Shown here: positions 52,101 to 61,097 of the stretch, piece by piece
Layout: every line of letters starts with the position of its first letter
Position numbering within the stretch: the first letter of the stretch is position 1
Source of the DNA: Allomuricauda sp. M10
GTDB taxonomy: Bacteria; Bacteroidota; Bacteroidia; Flavobacteriales; Flavobacteriaceae
Assembly (NCBI RefSeq): GCF_020782875.1
Contig: NZ_JAJGBN010000001.1
Coordinates: 682,001-746,000 of the forward strand
Direction of reading: 5' to 3'
DNA length: 64,000 bases
Made by a program: the position numbers and the translations under genes
Notes under the pieces: model-generated
The model's input: only the letters and a program-made list of their open reading frames with translations
Databases searched by the model: none
Told to the model about the DNA's origin: nothing

Positions 52101-53402
52101 TTAATCTTCATCATCTTCTAGAGCCCTTTTCAAAAGTTTCTCGTCTATACTTTTGCTGGCTTTTGCGCCAAGGGACTTGAGGTTCTCCACTCTTTTTATC
52201 AAATTTCCTTTACCCGTTAATTTTTTCATTGCACTTTGGTACGTGTTCTGAACCGTTCCAATCTGATTGCCAACTTTTAGTAGTTCATCCGTTAAATTGG
52301 TAAATGAATCATAAAGGTTACCTGCCTGTGTGGCAATTTCTATGGCAAACCGTTTCTGTTTGTCGTTCTTCCATAGGTTATCCACCAATTTTAATGCCGC
52401 CAATAGTGTAGAAGGCGTAACAATAATGACATCTTTTACGAAAGCATCCTCATAAAGATTCGGTTCGAAAGATGAGGCAATTGCAAAGGCAGGCTCGGTC
52501 GGAATAAACATAAAAACAGTATCCGGACTTTCTTCAATTAACAACTGATAGCTCTTTTTACTAAGTTCATCAACATGTCTCTTGATAGAATCTATGTGCT
52601 GTCTAAGATAACGTTCCTTTAATGTCTCGTCCTCTTCGGAAACATATCTTTCAAAGCTGACGATTGACACCTTGCTGTCGATGATCATTTTCTTTCCATC
52701 AGGTAAATGGATTAGGACATCCGTTTGAAGTCGTTTACCTTCCTCGTTTTTGAAACTATCTTGTAAAGTATATTCTCTGTCTTTAGTAAGTCCAGACTTT
52801 TCCAAGATTCTTGTCAAAATCACTTCTCCCCAGTTTCCTTGCATTTTGCTGTCCCCTTTCAACGCTTTGGTCAAGTTCTCGGCTTCTTGGGTAATTTTGA
52901 GGTTCTGGTTTCGTAAATCAAGCAGTTGTTGTTTTAGTGATGAATGTAGACCAAAATTTTCTTTTTGATTTTCCTCAACCTTCTTTTCGAACAACTGGAT
53001 TTTTTCCTGAAGCGGATTTAAAATCAGTTTGATGTTTTGTTGGTTCTGTTCCGTAAACTTGGTGCTTTTCTCATCCAGAATCTTATTGGCCAGATTCTCG
53101 AACTCTTTGGTGAATTTTTCCTGAAGTTTTTCAACTTCTTCCTTTTGTTCGTTGATTTTCAGCTCCAAATTGCTGGAATTGGCTTCTTCCCGTGCCAATT
53201 TTATTTCCAAACCTGAATTTTTCTCCCGAATGCCGTCCAATTCTTTCTTGAGTTCCGCAATCTGGTATTCGGATTTCTGGTTCCTATCTTCCCAAATACT
53301 TTCGGTGGATTTGGTCTTCAACTTTTGGATATACATGCCCACAAAAAGGCCGATGACCAAAGTGATGACCCCAACAATGACATAGATAAGTTCAGTGCTC
53401 AT
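52101..53402 (-). CDS. rmuC: DNA recombination protein RmuC
   Basis: 433 residues. An N-terminal membrane helix (IYVIVGVITLVIGLFVGMYIQ) is followed by a long coiled coil (about 35-190) and the RmuC domain (about 195-400) with MQGNWGEVILTRILEKSGLTKDREY and DVLIHLPDGKKMIIDSKVSI, a nuclease-like fold with the D...DSK motif. RmuC limits inversions and rearrangements in E. coli. It heads a run of three genes on the minus strand. Confidence 0.93.
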   Translation of the reverse strand: MSTELIYVIVGVITLVIGLFVGMYIQKLKTKSTESIWEDRNQKSEYQIAELKKELDGIREKNSGLEIKLAREEANSSNLELKINEQKEEVEKLQEKFTKEFENLANKILDEKSTKFTEQNQQNIKLILNPLQEKIQLFEKKVEENQKENFGLHSSLKQQLLDLRNQNLKITQEAENLTKALKGDSKMQGNWGEVILTRILEKSGLTKDREYTLQDSFKNEEGKRLQTDVLIHLPDGKKMIIDSKVSIVSFERYVSEEDETLKERYLRQHIDSIKRHVDELSKKSYQLLIEESPDTVFMFIPTEPAFAIASSFEPNLYEDAFVKDVIIVTPSTLLAALKLVDNLWKNDKQKRFAIEIATQAGNLYDSFTNLTDELLKVGNQIGTVQNTYQSAMKKLTGKGNLIKRVENLKSLGAKASKSIDEKLLKRALEDDED

Positions 53403-53690
53403 GTTCTAATTTCTTCAGGATAAAGATAACGGATTGGAAAATTAAAAAGTCATTTCAACAAAAGCAGAAATCCACAAAATGGTTGATTAAAAGATAATGT
53501 TTGTTGTTAATGGTGAATGGAAAATGATAAGATCAAACTAAGAAGAGATTCTTCGGTCGCCATGCTTCCTCAGAATGACAAGGGGAATGGAATAGTATTG
53601 TGATATTGGTTAAAGGTTAAAGGTTAAAGGTTGAAGGGTATTGAATCAATGTGTCCAACAATCCAACAATCCAACAATCCATATCAATAA
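53403..53690. repeat. 288-bp gene-free stretch with tandem repeats
   Basis: GGTTAAA occurs three times in a row at about 53608-53630, followed by a variant copy, and AACAATCC occurs three times at about 53657-53680. At about 53546-53580 is a reversed, degenerate copy of the palindromic repeat unit found at the window ends, with its two arms (AGATTCTTC ... TCAGAATGAC) but another core. No gene or promoter is seen. Confidence 0.6.
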
Positions 53691-54470
53691 TTACTTCGAT
53701 ACCTTAAACGACCCGGTCTTGGCATCAAATGCAACCATTTCTGAAGGGAAGAGTTTTTCAAAGTGTTTTTGCTCGATCAGTTCACAAGGATCTCCGAAGG
53801 GATTTTCATTTCCATCCAAAATCAAGATTTTATCACACAATTGAATAGCCAGCTCTATTTCATGTGTGGTGAAGAGAACGGTTTTTTGTTGGTCATGTGC
53901 CAACTGCTGCAACATTTTCAAAATCTGCACTTTGTGGTACAAATCCAGATGGGTGGTGGGCTCATCCAGTAAAATAATTGGTGTATCCTGCGCCATGGCC
54001 CGTGCAATCAGAACACGTTGTAGTTGACCGTCGCTCAGTTCGTGGCATTTTCGATGTTTGAGGTCATTCAACAAAAAGGCGTCCAAGGCAAAATGAATGT
54101 GTTTTTCATCTTCGGCAGACAAGGTGCCCAACCAATTGGTATAGGGTTGTCTTCCCAAAGCGATGATTTCGAGCACCGTCAGGTTTTGGGAAGCAGGCTG
54201 CTCGGTCAATACCACACTGAGGTTTTTGGAGCGTTCCAACGGGGAATATTGGTCCAATTCTTTACCATTCAATTGGATGTTGCCTGATAATTGGGTTTGA
54301 AATCTTCCCATGGTTCGCAAAAGGGTTGACTTGCCAATGCCGTTCACGCCCACAATGGCGCAAAGGGTCCCAAGATGTAGTTCAAAATTAATGTGTTGTC
54401 CAACTACATTTTTTCCATAACCAATGGCAAGGTCATGTGTTGATAGACTTTTTTGAACCCCTTTTTCCAT
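53691..54470 (-). CDS. btuD: Vitamin B12 ABC transporter ATPase (BtuD-like)
   Basis: 259 residues. The FecE/BtuD-type ATPase has Walker A GVNGIGKST near residue 44, signature LSDGQLQR near 141 and Walker B IILLDEPTTHLD near 159. It powers the importer formed with the BtuC-like permease, whose stop overlaps this start by 1 bp (TGATG). An iron-siderophore substrate is the family alternative; the divergent cobalamin riboswitch and TonB receptor make B12 likely. Confidence 0.9.
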   Translation of the reverse strand: MEKGVQKSLSTHDLAIGYGKNVVGQHINFELHLGTLCAIVGVNGIGKSTLLRTMGRFQTQLSGNIQLNGKELDQYSPLERSKNLSVVLTEQPASQNLTVLEIIALGRQPYTNWLGTLSAEDEKHIHFALDAFLLNDLKHRKCHELSDGQLQRVLIARAMAQDTPIILLDEPTTHLDLYHKVQILKMLQQLAHDQQKTVLFTTHEIELAIQLCDKILILDGNENPFGDPCELIEQKHFEKLFPSEMVAFDAKTGSFKVSK

Positions 54471-55501
54471 CAGAACAGCATTTTACGTTTTCTGACCAAC
54501 AACCATATCACCACGGGTGCACCCACCAAAGAAGTGATAGCGTTGATGGGCAACACACTGGCCGAATTGGGCCATTGCGCCAAGGTATCGCAAAGCAACA
54601 TCAAAATGGCTCCGTAAAGAAACACGGCCGGAATCAACACTTTGTGTTCCATGGTATCGAATATTTGCCGGGTTAGGTGCGGGACCGCTAATCCTACAAA
54701 TGCAATAGGGCCAGCAAAAGCGGTAATACCCCCTGCCAAAAGTCCGGTTGCGATAATAATGACCAACCTCGATTTTTTAAGGGAAACACCCAGACTTTGG
54801 GCGTAATGTTCACCCAAGAGAAAAGCATTCAAGGGTTTCAGGGAAAGAATGCTGAGCAAAAGGCCAATCATGACAATGCCAGCCAAAAGCAAAATCTGAT
54901 TGGGAGTGAGGTTGCCTACGCTTCCAAAAGACCAAAAGATGAACCGTTGCAAGCTTTCGGCACTTGAAAAATAAGCCAGTACACTTACTATGGCCGAAGT
55001 AATACTTCCGAACATCAATCCAATGATCAGAAGGGCCATGGTATCCTTCACCCGTTGCGCTACGATCATCACCACAGCAAGCACCAAAAAACTCCCGATG
55101 CTGGCAGCCAAGGCTAGGGAAACATCTCCTAGGAAAGAGAAGGATGCCATTCCAGTAATTAAAGTCATGCCCATGAGCAATAAGGCGGCCCCCAAACTCG
55201 CCCCTGAACTGATTCCTAACACAAAAGGCCCGGCCAAGGGGTTTCGGAATAAGGTCTGCATCAACAATCCGCTTAACGACAACCCTCCACCAACCAGAAT
55301 AGCGGTAAAGGATTTGGGCAATCGATAGTTCCAAACAATGTAGCTCCATGCCTCCACTTTTGGAATGCCGCCAAAAAGAATGGACACCGTTTCTTCAAAG
55401 GGAATTTGCACCGACCCGGATGACAGGTTCAAAATCCAGGAGCATAGCAATGCCAGACCAATTAGGATAAAGGAAATGCGATATGTCCTTGATTGCTGCA
55501 T
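54470..55501 (-). CDS. btuC: Vitamin B12 ABC transporter permease (BtuC/FecCD family)
   Basis: 343 residues with about ten membrane helices, the FecCD/BtuC type (LRNPLAGPFVLGISSGASLGAALLL in the third to fourth helix region, GPIAFVGLAVPHLTRQIF near the end). The latter segment carries the coupling helix contact with the ATPase. It starts 1 bp after the stop codon of the substrate-binding gene and overlaps the ATPase gene by 1 bp, so the three are translated as a tight unit. Confidence 0.92.
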   Translation of the reverse strand: MQQSRTYRISFILIGLALLCSWILNLSSGSVQIPFEETVSILFGGIPKVEAWSYIVWNYRLPKSFTAILVGGGLSLSGLLMQTLFRNPLAGPFVLGISSGASLGAALLLMGMTLITGMASFSFLGDVSLALAASIGSFLVLAVVMIVAQRVKDTMALLIIGLMFGSITSAIVSVLAYFSSAESLQRFIFWSFGSVGNLTPNQILLLAGIVMIGLLLSILSLKPLNAFLLGEHYAQSLGVSLKKSRLVIIIATGLLAGGITAFAGPIAFVGLAVPHLTRQIFDTMEHKVLIPAVFLYGAILMLLCDTLAQWPNSASVLPINAITSLVGAPVVIWLLVRKRKMLF

Positions 55502-56659
55502 TTATTGTAATGGCTTAATGAAGCGAAGTTGATGATTAGGGAGCAATTCCGGGTGTAGAATGGCAATAAAGTCTTTCAGGACGATGTCTGGCCTTTGGGG
55601 GGCCTGTTCATAAAAGATTAGTCCTCCTTTGGCTCCCTTTTCCATGGCATTGGAGTAGATTTTTTTATTGGTGAAAGCCACAAATTGCCTGTGATGGGGA
55701 TTTACATTTTCCAGATCCGTATAGGAAGTCTCGGCCGATGGATTGAACCAGAAATTGGCTTGTTGCCCTTTTTCCAGCACAGATTCCAGACTCAAACCAA
55801 TGCTGCCTGTTTCCGGCGTGTCTGCCCACAAATAATTGGCATTCGCATCTTCAATAAATTGGGCCATCCAACTTTTTCCTCCGGCCACGTACCAAACATC
55901 TTTATAAAGTCCGCCGGTAATGACCGTTGGTTTTTTGGCAGCTTTTTGGGCAAGCTCCTTGGCTTCCAAATAATCAGTTTCAATCTTTTTGAAAATGCTG
56001 CCCGCCTCTGCTTCTTTTTGAAAAAAAGGTGCGAAAAACTTGATCCATTCCGCCTTGCCCAACGGGGTCTGTTCCACCCAATCACCATTGTAGATTATGG
56101 GCATTCCGGCCCTTTTGATAATGTCATACGAATTGTTATCCTCATTAATGCTGAAGCCAATAATCAAATCGGGATTCAGCAACAAAACCATTTCGGTGTT
56201 GATGGTCTCGTTCATGCCCAAATCCTTGATTTGGCCTTCATCCACCAGTTTTCTGGCGTCTGGGGAGGAAATATAATCGGTATCAGGAAATCCGACCAAC
56301 GTTTTGAGTTCCCCCAATGCCTCAATAGCGGCAATGTGGGTGGTGGATGTAACTACAATCTTCTCCACTGGGGTGCCAACAATGGCATCATATTCCCCTT
56401 TTGGGAAGGACATGGCCGCCAATTTTTCCTTTGGAACCAAGGCATATTTGTAATAGGTTTTGGCGCCAACCCAAGGTTGAGTCACTTCCAAAACAGTGTA
56501 ATCCTTCAACTTTTGAATAGTGAAGCCCAGAGCATAAACAATACTCGATTTTGTTACTTCAGTCTGGGAAATATCTGCGCTTTGTTTCTCCTTGCATCCA
56601 ACAAATAAGATGCAGAAAAGGAACAACACCCATGCTGTAATATTATGTTTGCGAACCAT
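55502..56659 (-). CDS. btuF: Vitamin B12-type ABC substrate-binding lipoprotein (BtuF-like)
   Basis: 385 residues with lipobox ILFVGC (Cys22). The two-lobed helical-backbone binding protein pattern is visible (AMSFPKGEYDAIVGTPVEKIVVTSTTHIAAIEALG; MNTEMVLLLNPDLIIGF; TDYLEAKELAQKAA; SWMAQFIEDANANYLW). It should bind a corrinoid, or less likely a heme or siderophore complex, in the periplasm and pass it to the BtuC-like permease. It is the first gene of a three-gene operon that diverges from the riboswitch. Confidence 0.88.
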   Translation of the reverse strand: MVRKHNITAWVLFLFCILFVGCKEKQSADISQTEVTKSSIVYALGFTIQKLKDYTVLEVTQPWVGAKTYYKYALVPKEKLAAMSFPKGEYDAIVGTPVEKIVVTSTTHIAAIEALGELKTLVGFPDTDYISSPDARKLVDEGQIKDLGMNETINTEMVLLLNPDLIIGFSINEDNNSYDIIKRAGMPIIYNGDWVEQTPLGKAEWIKFFAPFFQKEAEAGSIFKKIETDYLEAKELAQKAAKKPTVITGGLYKDVWYVAGGKSWMAQFIEDANANYLWADTPETGSIGLSLESVLEKGQQANFWFNPSAETSYTDLENVNPHHRQFVAFTNKKIYSNAMEKGAKGGLIFYEQAPQRPDIVLKDFIAILHPELLPNHQLRFIKPLQ

Positions 56660-56685
56660 GCTCCCAAAAGTAAGATTATTTAACT

Positions 56686-56721
56686 TTTGCCAAAAAAGAT
56701 TAAACAGATTGATTACTTTCG
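56686..56721 (+). promoter_or_regulatory. Possible promoter of the riboswitch-btuB transcript
   Basis: TTTG at 56686-56689 and TACTTTCG at 56714-56721, which is one base from TAnnTTTG. The spacer of 24 nt is slightly long. Transcription from here would start just before the riboswitch. Confidence 0.4.
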
Positions 56722-56727
56722 TGCCGA

Positions 56728-56923
56728 ATTTAGGTTCATGCAGGGATTCATTCTTGCATGATTAAAAGGGAATCCGGTGTAAATCCGGAGCTGTTCCCGC
56801 AACTGTAAGTCCATGCCAAAATTACTTTGGCACCCCTTTGGGGATGTTGCTTTCTTCAAAACCACTGTTCGGTTTCCGGATGGGAAGGTGAGGTAACATA
56901 AAACGAGTCAGGAGACCTGCCAA
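56728..56923 (+). ncRNA. Cobalamin riboswitch (adenosylcobalamin or B12 aptamer)
   Basis: All the hallmark pieces are present in order: TTTAGGTTCATGCAGGG at about 56729-56745, the AAAAGGGAATCCGGTG and GAGCTGTTCCCGCAACTGTA segments at about 56763-56806, and the B12 box GAGTCAGGAGACCTGCC at about 56905-56921. It sits 84 bp upstream of the TonB receptor gene. Binding of B12 should lower expression of that gene. The divergent BtuFCD operon has no riboswitch of its own. Confidence 0.95.
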
Positions 56924-56940
56924 ATTCAAACAAACAATGT

Positions 56941-57004
56941 TAAACTTTCGGGATAAAAGTTTACGTATGGAAACCATACTATTCTCCCGTTTATTCACGT
57001 AAAC
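56941..57004 (+). promoter_or_regulatory. Overlapping alternative hairpins (expression platform candidate)
   Basis: TAAACTTT at 56941-56948 can pair with AAAGTTTA at 56956-56963. The same stretch, extended as GTTTACGT at 56959-56966, can instead pair with ACGTAAAC at 56997-57004, with an inner GTATGG/CCATAC stem at 56965-56979. The two folds exclude each other, and the last arm ends 3 bp before the btuB start codon. This is how a translational B12 riboswitch would work, but no experiment or covariation is available here. Confidence 0.5.
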
Positions 57005-57007
57005 GAA

Positions 57008-58870
57008 ATGAAAAAAAATCATTTTTGGTTATTGGCCGCCGTACTGGCGGGTAAGGGACTTTTTGCGCAAAATGTACAGCAAGACTCCCTAAAAGTGCAC
57101 CAGCTCGACGAAGTGGTGGTAAGCGATTCAAAATTTGAATTGAAAAGAGAAAACTCGGGTAAAACGGTGATCAAGATCACAGCCCAAGAGTTGGAACGCA
57201 ACCAAGGCAAAACGGTAGCGGAAATCATCAACACCAAAAGCGGTATTGAGATTACGGGCAGTCGCGGTCGCGATGGTGATGTGCTGGGTGTGTTTGCGCG
57301 TGGTGGTCGGGGCAGACAGGTGTTGATTGTAATTGATGGCGTTCGGGTGTCGGACCCATCCTCTTTCTCACAAGAATATGACCTGAGATTGCTTTCTCCT
57401 TCCAACATCGAATCCATTGAGATCATTAAAGGTGCGGCAAGTACACTCTATGGAACCAATGCAGCCACGGCGGTGATCAACATCACCACGAAAAAAAGTT
57501 CCAAAGAAAAGATTGCCGGAAATTTTCAGAGCAGTGTGGGAACCAACCAAACTGCTGACGATCAAAACTATGATTTGGGAAGCATCAGCAATGCCGTCAA
57601 TGTGAACGGTACATTGAACAGGTTCAAGTATGCCGTCGATTTTTCAAACCGACACAAAAGTGGCTTGTCCGCGGCGGTCACACCGGATAATGAAGAGGAT
57701 GTGTTTTCCCATTATAGTACCAATGTGAGGTTAGGGTATGCATTTTCAAAGGATTTTGAGGTTTCGGTTTATGGCAACCAAACCAAGTTCAGCAATGAAT
57801 ACGATGCTTCCTATGCCGATGCATCCAATATCGGCAAGAGCGAACAGGAGCGAGTTGGACTTTCTTCAAAGTTTGGCTATGGTAATGGGTCCGTTCACTT
57901 GAATGCCGCCTATACGGATTATGAGACCAACTCCAAAGACACCTATGGTGAAAGCACCACTGAAGGGAAAAACTGGGTTTTAGACCTTTACAATAAGTAT
58001 ACCTTCGGGAAACAGTGGCATACCATTTTAGGGGTAAATTACATTAAGGACGAAGCGGTTTTTGCTGAAAACGCTGAATTCACCATTATAGACCCATATG
58101 CCAATGTGGTCTATGTTTCCGATTTTGGCCTGAACCTGAATATGGGTGGACGATTGAATCACCATTCGGAATATGGGAATCATTTGGTGTGCAATTTGAA
58201 CCCGTCCTTTGTTTTTCCAACTCAAAAGGGATATGTGAAAGTGTTGGGGTCCTATGCTACTTCCTATATCACACCTAACCTGACCCAATTGTTCGGGGCC
58301 TTTGGTGGCAATCCGGATTTGGAACCTGAAGAAAATAGGACCATTGAAGGCGGTTTGGAAGTGAAACTGAACAACAAACTTCGATTCAGTACGGTCTATT
58401 TTGACCGAAACGAGCAAAACACCATCGGCTATGATGTGAATTATACCAGTATCAACCTAGCGGACGAAATCAATGCGAATGGGGTAGAGGTAGAGGCCAT
58501 TTGGTTGCCGTTTGGTTCGTTCCATGTGAATGCCAACTACACTTTTACGGAACGCAAAGGGGATAGTGCCATCCGAATTCCTAGACATAAGGCCAATTTG
58601 TTTTTGGGTTATGATTTGAATGAAAATACCAATTTATCATTGATCTATGCTTACACCGGAGAACGGTTGGACACCGATTTCATGACGTTCAGCAATGTGT
58701 CTTTGGATGCCTTTTCATTGGTGAATTTTTATGTGGGACATGAATTGATTCCCAATAAACTGAATATTTTCTTGAATGCAGAAAACCTATTGAATGAAAA
58801 GTTCACTGAAATTGTGGAGTACACCACAAGGGGAAGAAATTTCCGGATAGGAATGAACCTAAATTTTTAG
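57008..58870 (+). CDS. btuB: TonB-dependent vitamin B12 receptor (BtuB-like)
   Basis: 620 residues with a signal peptide (MKKNHFWLLAAVLAGKGLFAQ). The plug domain carries a TonB-box-like VHQLDEVVVSDS and LLSPSNIESIEIIKGAASTLYGTNAATAVINITTKK; the C-terminal 480 residues form the beta-barrel, ending in an aromatic residue (RNFRIGMNLNF). The length is close to E. coli BtuB and there is no carboxypeptidase-like domain, so it is not a SusC type. The riboswitch and BtuFCD operon make B12 the likely ligand. Confidence 0.93.
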   Translation: MKKNHFWLLAAVLAGKGLFAQNVQQDSLKVHQLDEVVVSDSKFELKRENSGKTVIKITAQELERNQGKTVAEIINTKSGIEITGSRGRDGDVLGVFARGGRGRQVLIVIDGVRVSDPSSFSQEYDLRLLSPSNIESIEIIKGAASTLYGTNAATAVINITTKKSSKEKIAGNFQSSVGTNQTADDQNYDLGSISNAVNVNGTLNRFKYAVDFSNRHKSGLSAAVTPDNEEDVFSHYSTNVRLGYAFSKDFEVSVYGNQTKFSNEYDASYADASNIGKSEQERVGLSSKFGYGNGSVHLNAAYTDYETNSKDTYGESTTEGKNWVLDLYNKYTFGKQWHTILGVNYIKDEAVFAENAEFTIIDPYANVVYVSDFGLNLNMGGRLNHHSEYGNHLVCNLNPSFVFPTQKGYVKVLGSYATSYITPNLTQLFGAFGGNPDLEPEENRTIEGGLEVKLNNKLRFSTVYFDRNEQNTIGYDVNYTSINLADEINANGVEVEAIWLPFGSFHVNANYTFTERKGDSAIRIPRHKANLFLGYDLNENTNLSLIYAYTGERLDTDFMTFSNVSLDAFSLVNFYVGHELIPNKLNIFLNAENLLNEKFTEIVEYTTRGRNFRIGMNLNF

Positions 58871-58875
58871 AAAAG

Positions 58876-58905
58876 AAAAGCGGCCTTAAGGGCCGCTTTT
58901 TTTAT
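58876..58905. terminator. Bidirectional terminator between btuB and the S41 peptidase gene
   Basis: AAAAGCGGCC at 58876-58885 pairs perfectly with GGCCGCTTTT at 58891-58900 around a 5-nt loop; T-runs follow in both directions. It lies between the two convergent genes. Confidence 0.88.
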
Positions 58906-60374
58906 TGTATCGATAATGTTGTTGGCAATGGTTTATCCAAATACATATTATCCTTCAGCGGAGTTTGTAATCTTGAAGAGGTAAACGATTCGGCCTTCAT
59001 CTGTACAGTGAAATCCTTTTTGGCACCAACGCCTGAGATTTCCTGTAGGGCACGGGCCAATAAAGGTTCATTTATATCACCAAGAACACCAAGGTTTGTT
59101 AAATCTTCCGGCAATGCAATGTCAGGAGCAAGACCACTGGTATAGTCGTAGAAACCGTCGGCATTCTCATTGCGACCTACCAAGGGTTGCAAGCCCCAAA
59201 GATTATCCGGGTTGATTTCATCTTCCCTATCACTGGAGTAAATAAAGGCATTGGCCTCATCGTCCACCAAAGTGATGGAAAACTCGTTTTTACCTCTTGT
59301 GGTCTCCCCAATGTGGATTACATCAATATAAGGGGCCAATCCGTTCATGACCAATTCACTGGCAGATGCCGAGCCGTATGTGGCCAAAACAAAAACCCTA
59401 CTTAGGTTTAAGGTGTTAATGGCCGAGACTCCAGTGGTATTGGCAAAATAATCCGTTAAGTAATCTTCGCTTAATTGGGATTGGATCTTGTCGTTCCATC
59501 GTTGTCTAATAAATACATCGGTGGTATTGGTGCCATAAATCATACTGGAAAGAAGTCTTGCAGTATTTACGGAACCTCCAGGGTTGTAGCGCATGTCCAA
59601 AACCAATTCAGTGACCCCATCGGCCTTAAATTGGGCAAATACATCGTTTAAATCTTCATTAAAACTACTCAAAAAACGATTATACATCAAATAGCCGACC
59701 TTGGTTCCGCTCACATCAAACGTTTCAGTAATGTAAATAGGGTCCTCTGCCTGATTCTCAATTTTGGTCAGTTCAACTGCTTTGGTATCATCATAAATGG
59801 TATTACCACTTATGTAGGCCATCCCAAGGGTATAAGTGTCATTATTTCCAAAAAGAAGGTTGATATAATTGTTAACGGTCAACTGTACTCCATCCACGCG
59901 TGTGAATAAATCTCCGCGTTGAATGTCCTTTGTGGAGGCATCAGAATCGGCAACAATATATTGCACATATCCAAATATGTCATCACTATTGGAAAGCCTC
60001 ACCAATCCAAATTCCAATCCGTTACTTTTGGAAACGCCTGAAAGGTTGTTCACCAATTCGGCGTAATCCTCGTAAACTTCACTGAAACGGTCTTCGCTAT
60101 ATAAAAGGATATCTCTGTAAAAACTTTCTGGGTCATCATATGTTTGTAAAAATTCGGTATAAGCTGCGTCAGTAGCAAAACGATCGTCTGCAAGGTCATT
60201 TACATCGGCCTGCCAAAAATACCAGAGGTTCATTGCCTGCCACATAAAGTTTTGTACCGTTACATCATCTGCATTTGGGTCCGGGGTTTCCCCATTTTTA
60301 ATGGAATTATCGTCTTTGCTGCAAGAAGTGAACACAAAAGAGAATCCCAAAAACAATAAAAAGAATTTTTTCAT
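58902..60374 (-). CDS. S41 family carboxyl-terminal processing-type peptidase lipoprotein
   Basis: 490 residues with lipobox FVFTSC (Cys18). A PDZ-like segment (RGDLFTRVDGVQLTVNNYINLLFG, about 150-175) precedes the S41 catalytic domain with the nucleophile Ser in VLATYGSASASELVMNGL and Lys in IHIGETTRGKNEFS. Similar proteins are typical of Bacteroidota and are found as single genes; the substrate is unknown. The promoter region of 213 bp upstream also contains the ECF promoter of the next operon on the other strand. Confidence 0.92.
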   Translation of the reverse strand: MKKFFLLFLGFSFVFTSCSKDDNSIKNGETPDPNADDVTVQNFMWQAMNLWYFWQADVNDLADDRFATDAAYTEFLQTYDDPESFYRDILLYSEDRFSEVYEDYAELVNNLSGVSKSNGLEFGLVRLSNSDDIFGYVQYIVADSDASTKDIQRGDLFTRVDGVQLTVNNYINLLFGNNDTYTLGMAYISGNTIYDDTKAVELTKIENQAEDPIYITETFDVSGTKVGYLMYNRFLSSFNEDLNDVFAQFKADGVTELVLDMRYNPGGSVNTARLLSSMIYGTNTTDVFIRQRWNDKIQSQLSEDYLTDYFANTTGVSAINTLNLSRVFVLATYGSASASELVMNGLAPYIDVIHIGETTRGKNEFSITLVDDEANAFIYSSDREDEINPDNLWGLQPLVGRNENADGFYDYTSGLAPDIALPEDLTNLGVLGDINEPLLARALQEISGVGAKKDFTVQMKAESFTSSRLQTPLKDNMYLDKPLPTTLSIQ

Positions 60375-60514
60375 AGCCTATTTTTTAATTAAAATCCCAC
60401 AACTTTCGTTCCAATTCATGCTGATCACGCCGGAAGTTAATCAATGGAATCCCTGTATAACCGTATACATTTGCTATGCAAAATAGGTACATATAAGGAG
60501 ATTGCAAATTTTTT

Positions 60515-60539
60515 GTAACAATTTTCGATATGCGTCGTC
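60515..60539 (+). promoter_or_regulatory. ECF-type promoter of the sigma factor operon
   Basis: GTAAC at 60515-60519, a 16-nt spacer, and CGTC at 60536-60539, the classic -35/-10 layout of ECF sigma factors. It lies 49 bp upstream of the sigma factor start, so the factor probably controls its own operon. Confidence 0.65.
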
Positions 60540-60587
60540 GTGATATTGTAGGGCGATAATTGAGCCTGAAACAACTAAGACAACCAA

Positions 60588-61097
60588 ATGAAACAAACAG
60601 AATTTTTAAACGTGGTGATGCCCTTCAAGGACAAGCTTTACCGAATGGCCAAAAGGCTGTTGGTGTCCAGGGAGGAAGCGGAAGACGCCACACAGGAAAT
60701 TTTGTTGAAGCTTTGGTCGAAAAATGAGTCGATGGGAGAGTACAAAAATGTAGAGGCCTTTGCCATGACCATGACCAAAAACTTTTGTTTGGACCGTTTA
60801 AAGTCCAAGCAAGCTGGTAACCTGAAATTGGTGCACAGCAACTACACGGACGAAACCGTGTCGCTACAGAAGCAATTGGAAGCCGAAGATAGCATAGGTT
60901 GGATGGAGCGCATAATGGAAGAACTGCCGGAACAACAAAAAATGGTATTACAACTGCGCGATGTGGAGCAATACGAATTTGAGGAGATCTGTGATCTACT
61001 CGACATGAAACCTACGGCAGTGCGCGTGGCACTGTCCAGGGCAAGAAAAACAGTTAGGGACGAATTAACAAAAAAACATAGCTATGGAATTGGGTAA
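60588..61097 (+). CDS. ECF-family RNA polymerase sigma factor
   Basis: 169 residues: sigma-2 region (FKDKLYRMAKRLLVSREEAEDATQEILLKLWSK) and sigma-4 region (MEELPEQQKMVLQLRDVEQYEFEEICDLLDMKPTAVRVALSRARKTVRDEL) with a helix-turn-helix at about 140-160. A GTAAC-N16-CGTC promoter of the type these factors recognise lies 49 bp upstream, so autoregulation is likely. It overlaps the next gene by 14 bp. The signal it senses is not known. Confidence 0.95.
   Translation: MKQTEFLNVVMPFKDKLYRMAKRLLVSREEAEDATQEILLKLWSKNESMGEYKNVEAFAMTMTKNFCLDRLKSKQAGNLKLVHSNYTDETVSLQKQLEAEDSIGWMERIMEELPEQQKMVLQLRDVEQYEFEEICDLLDMKPTAVRVALSRARKTVRDELTKKHSYGIG

Noticed and set aside
53608..53680. Tandem repeats as a CRISPR array
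   Set aside because: Units of 7-8 bp directly abutting, without spacers, and no cas genes nearby.
56660..57007. A second cobalamin riboswitch for the divergent BtuFCD operon
   Set aside because: The conserved segments are present on the plus strand only.
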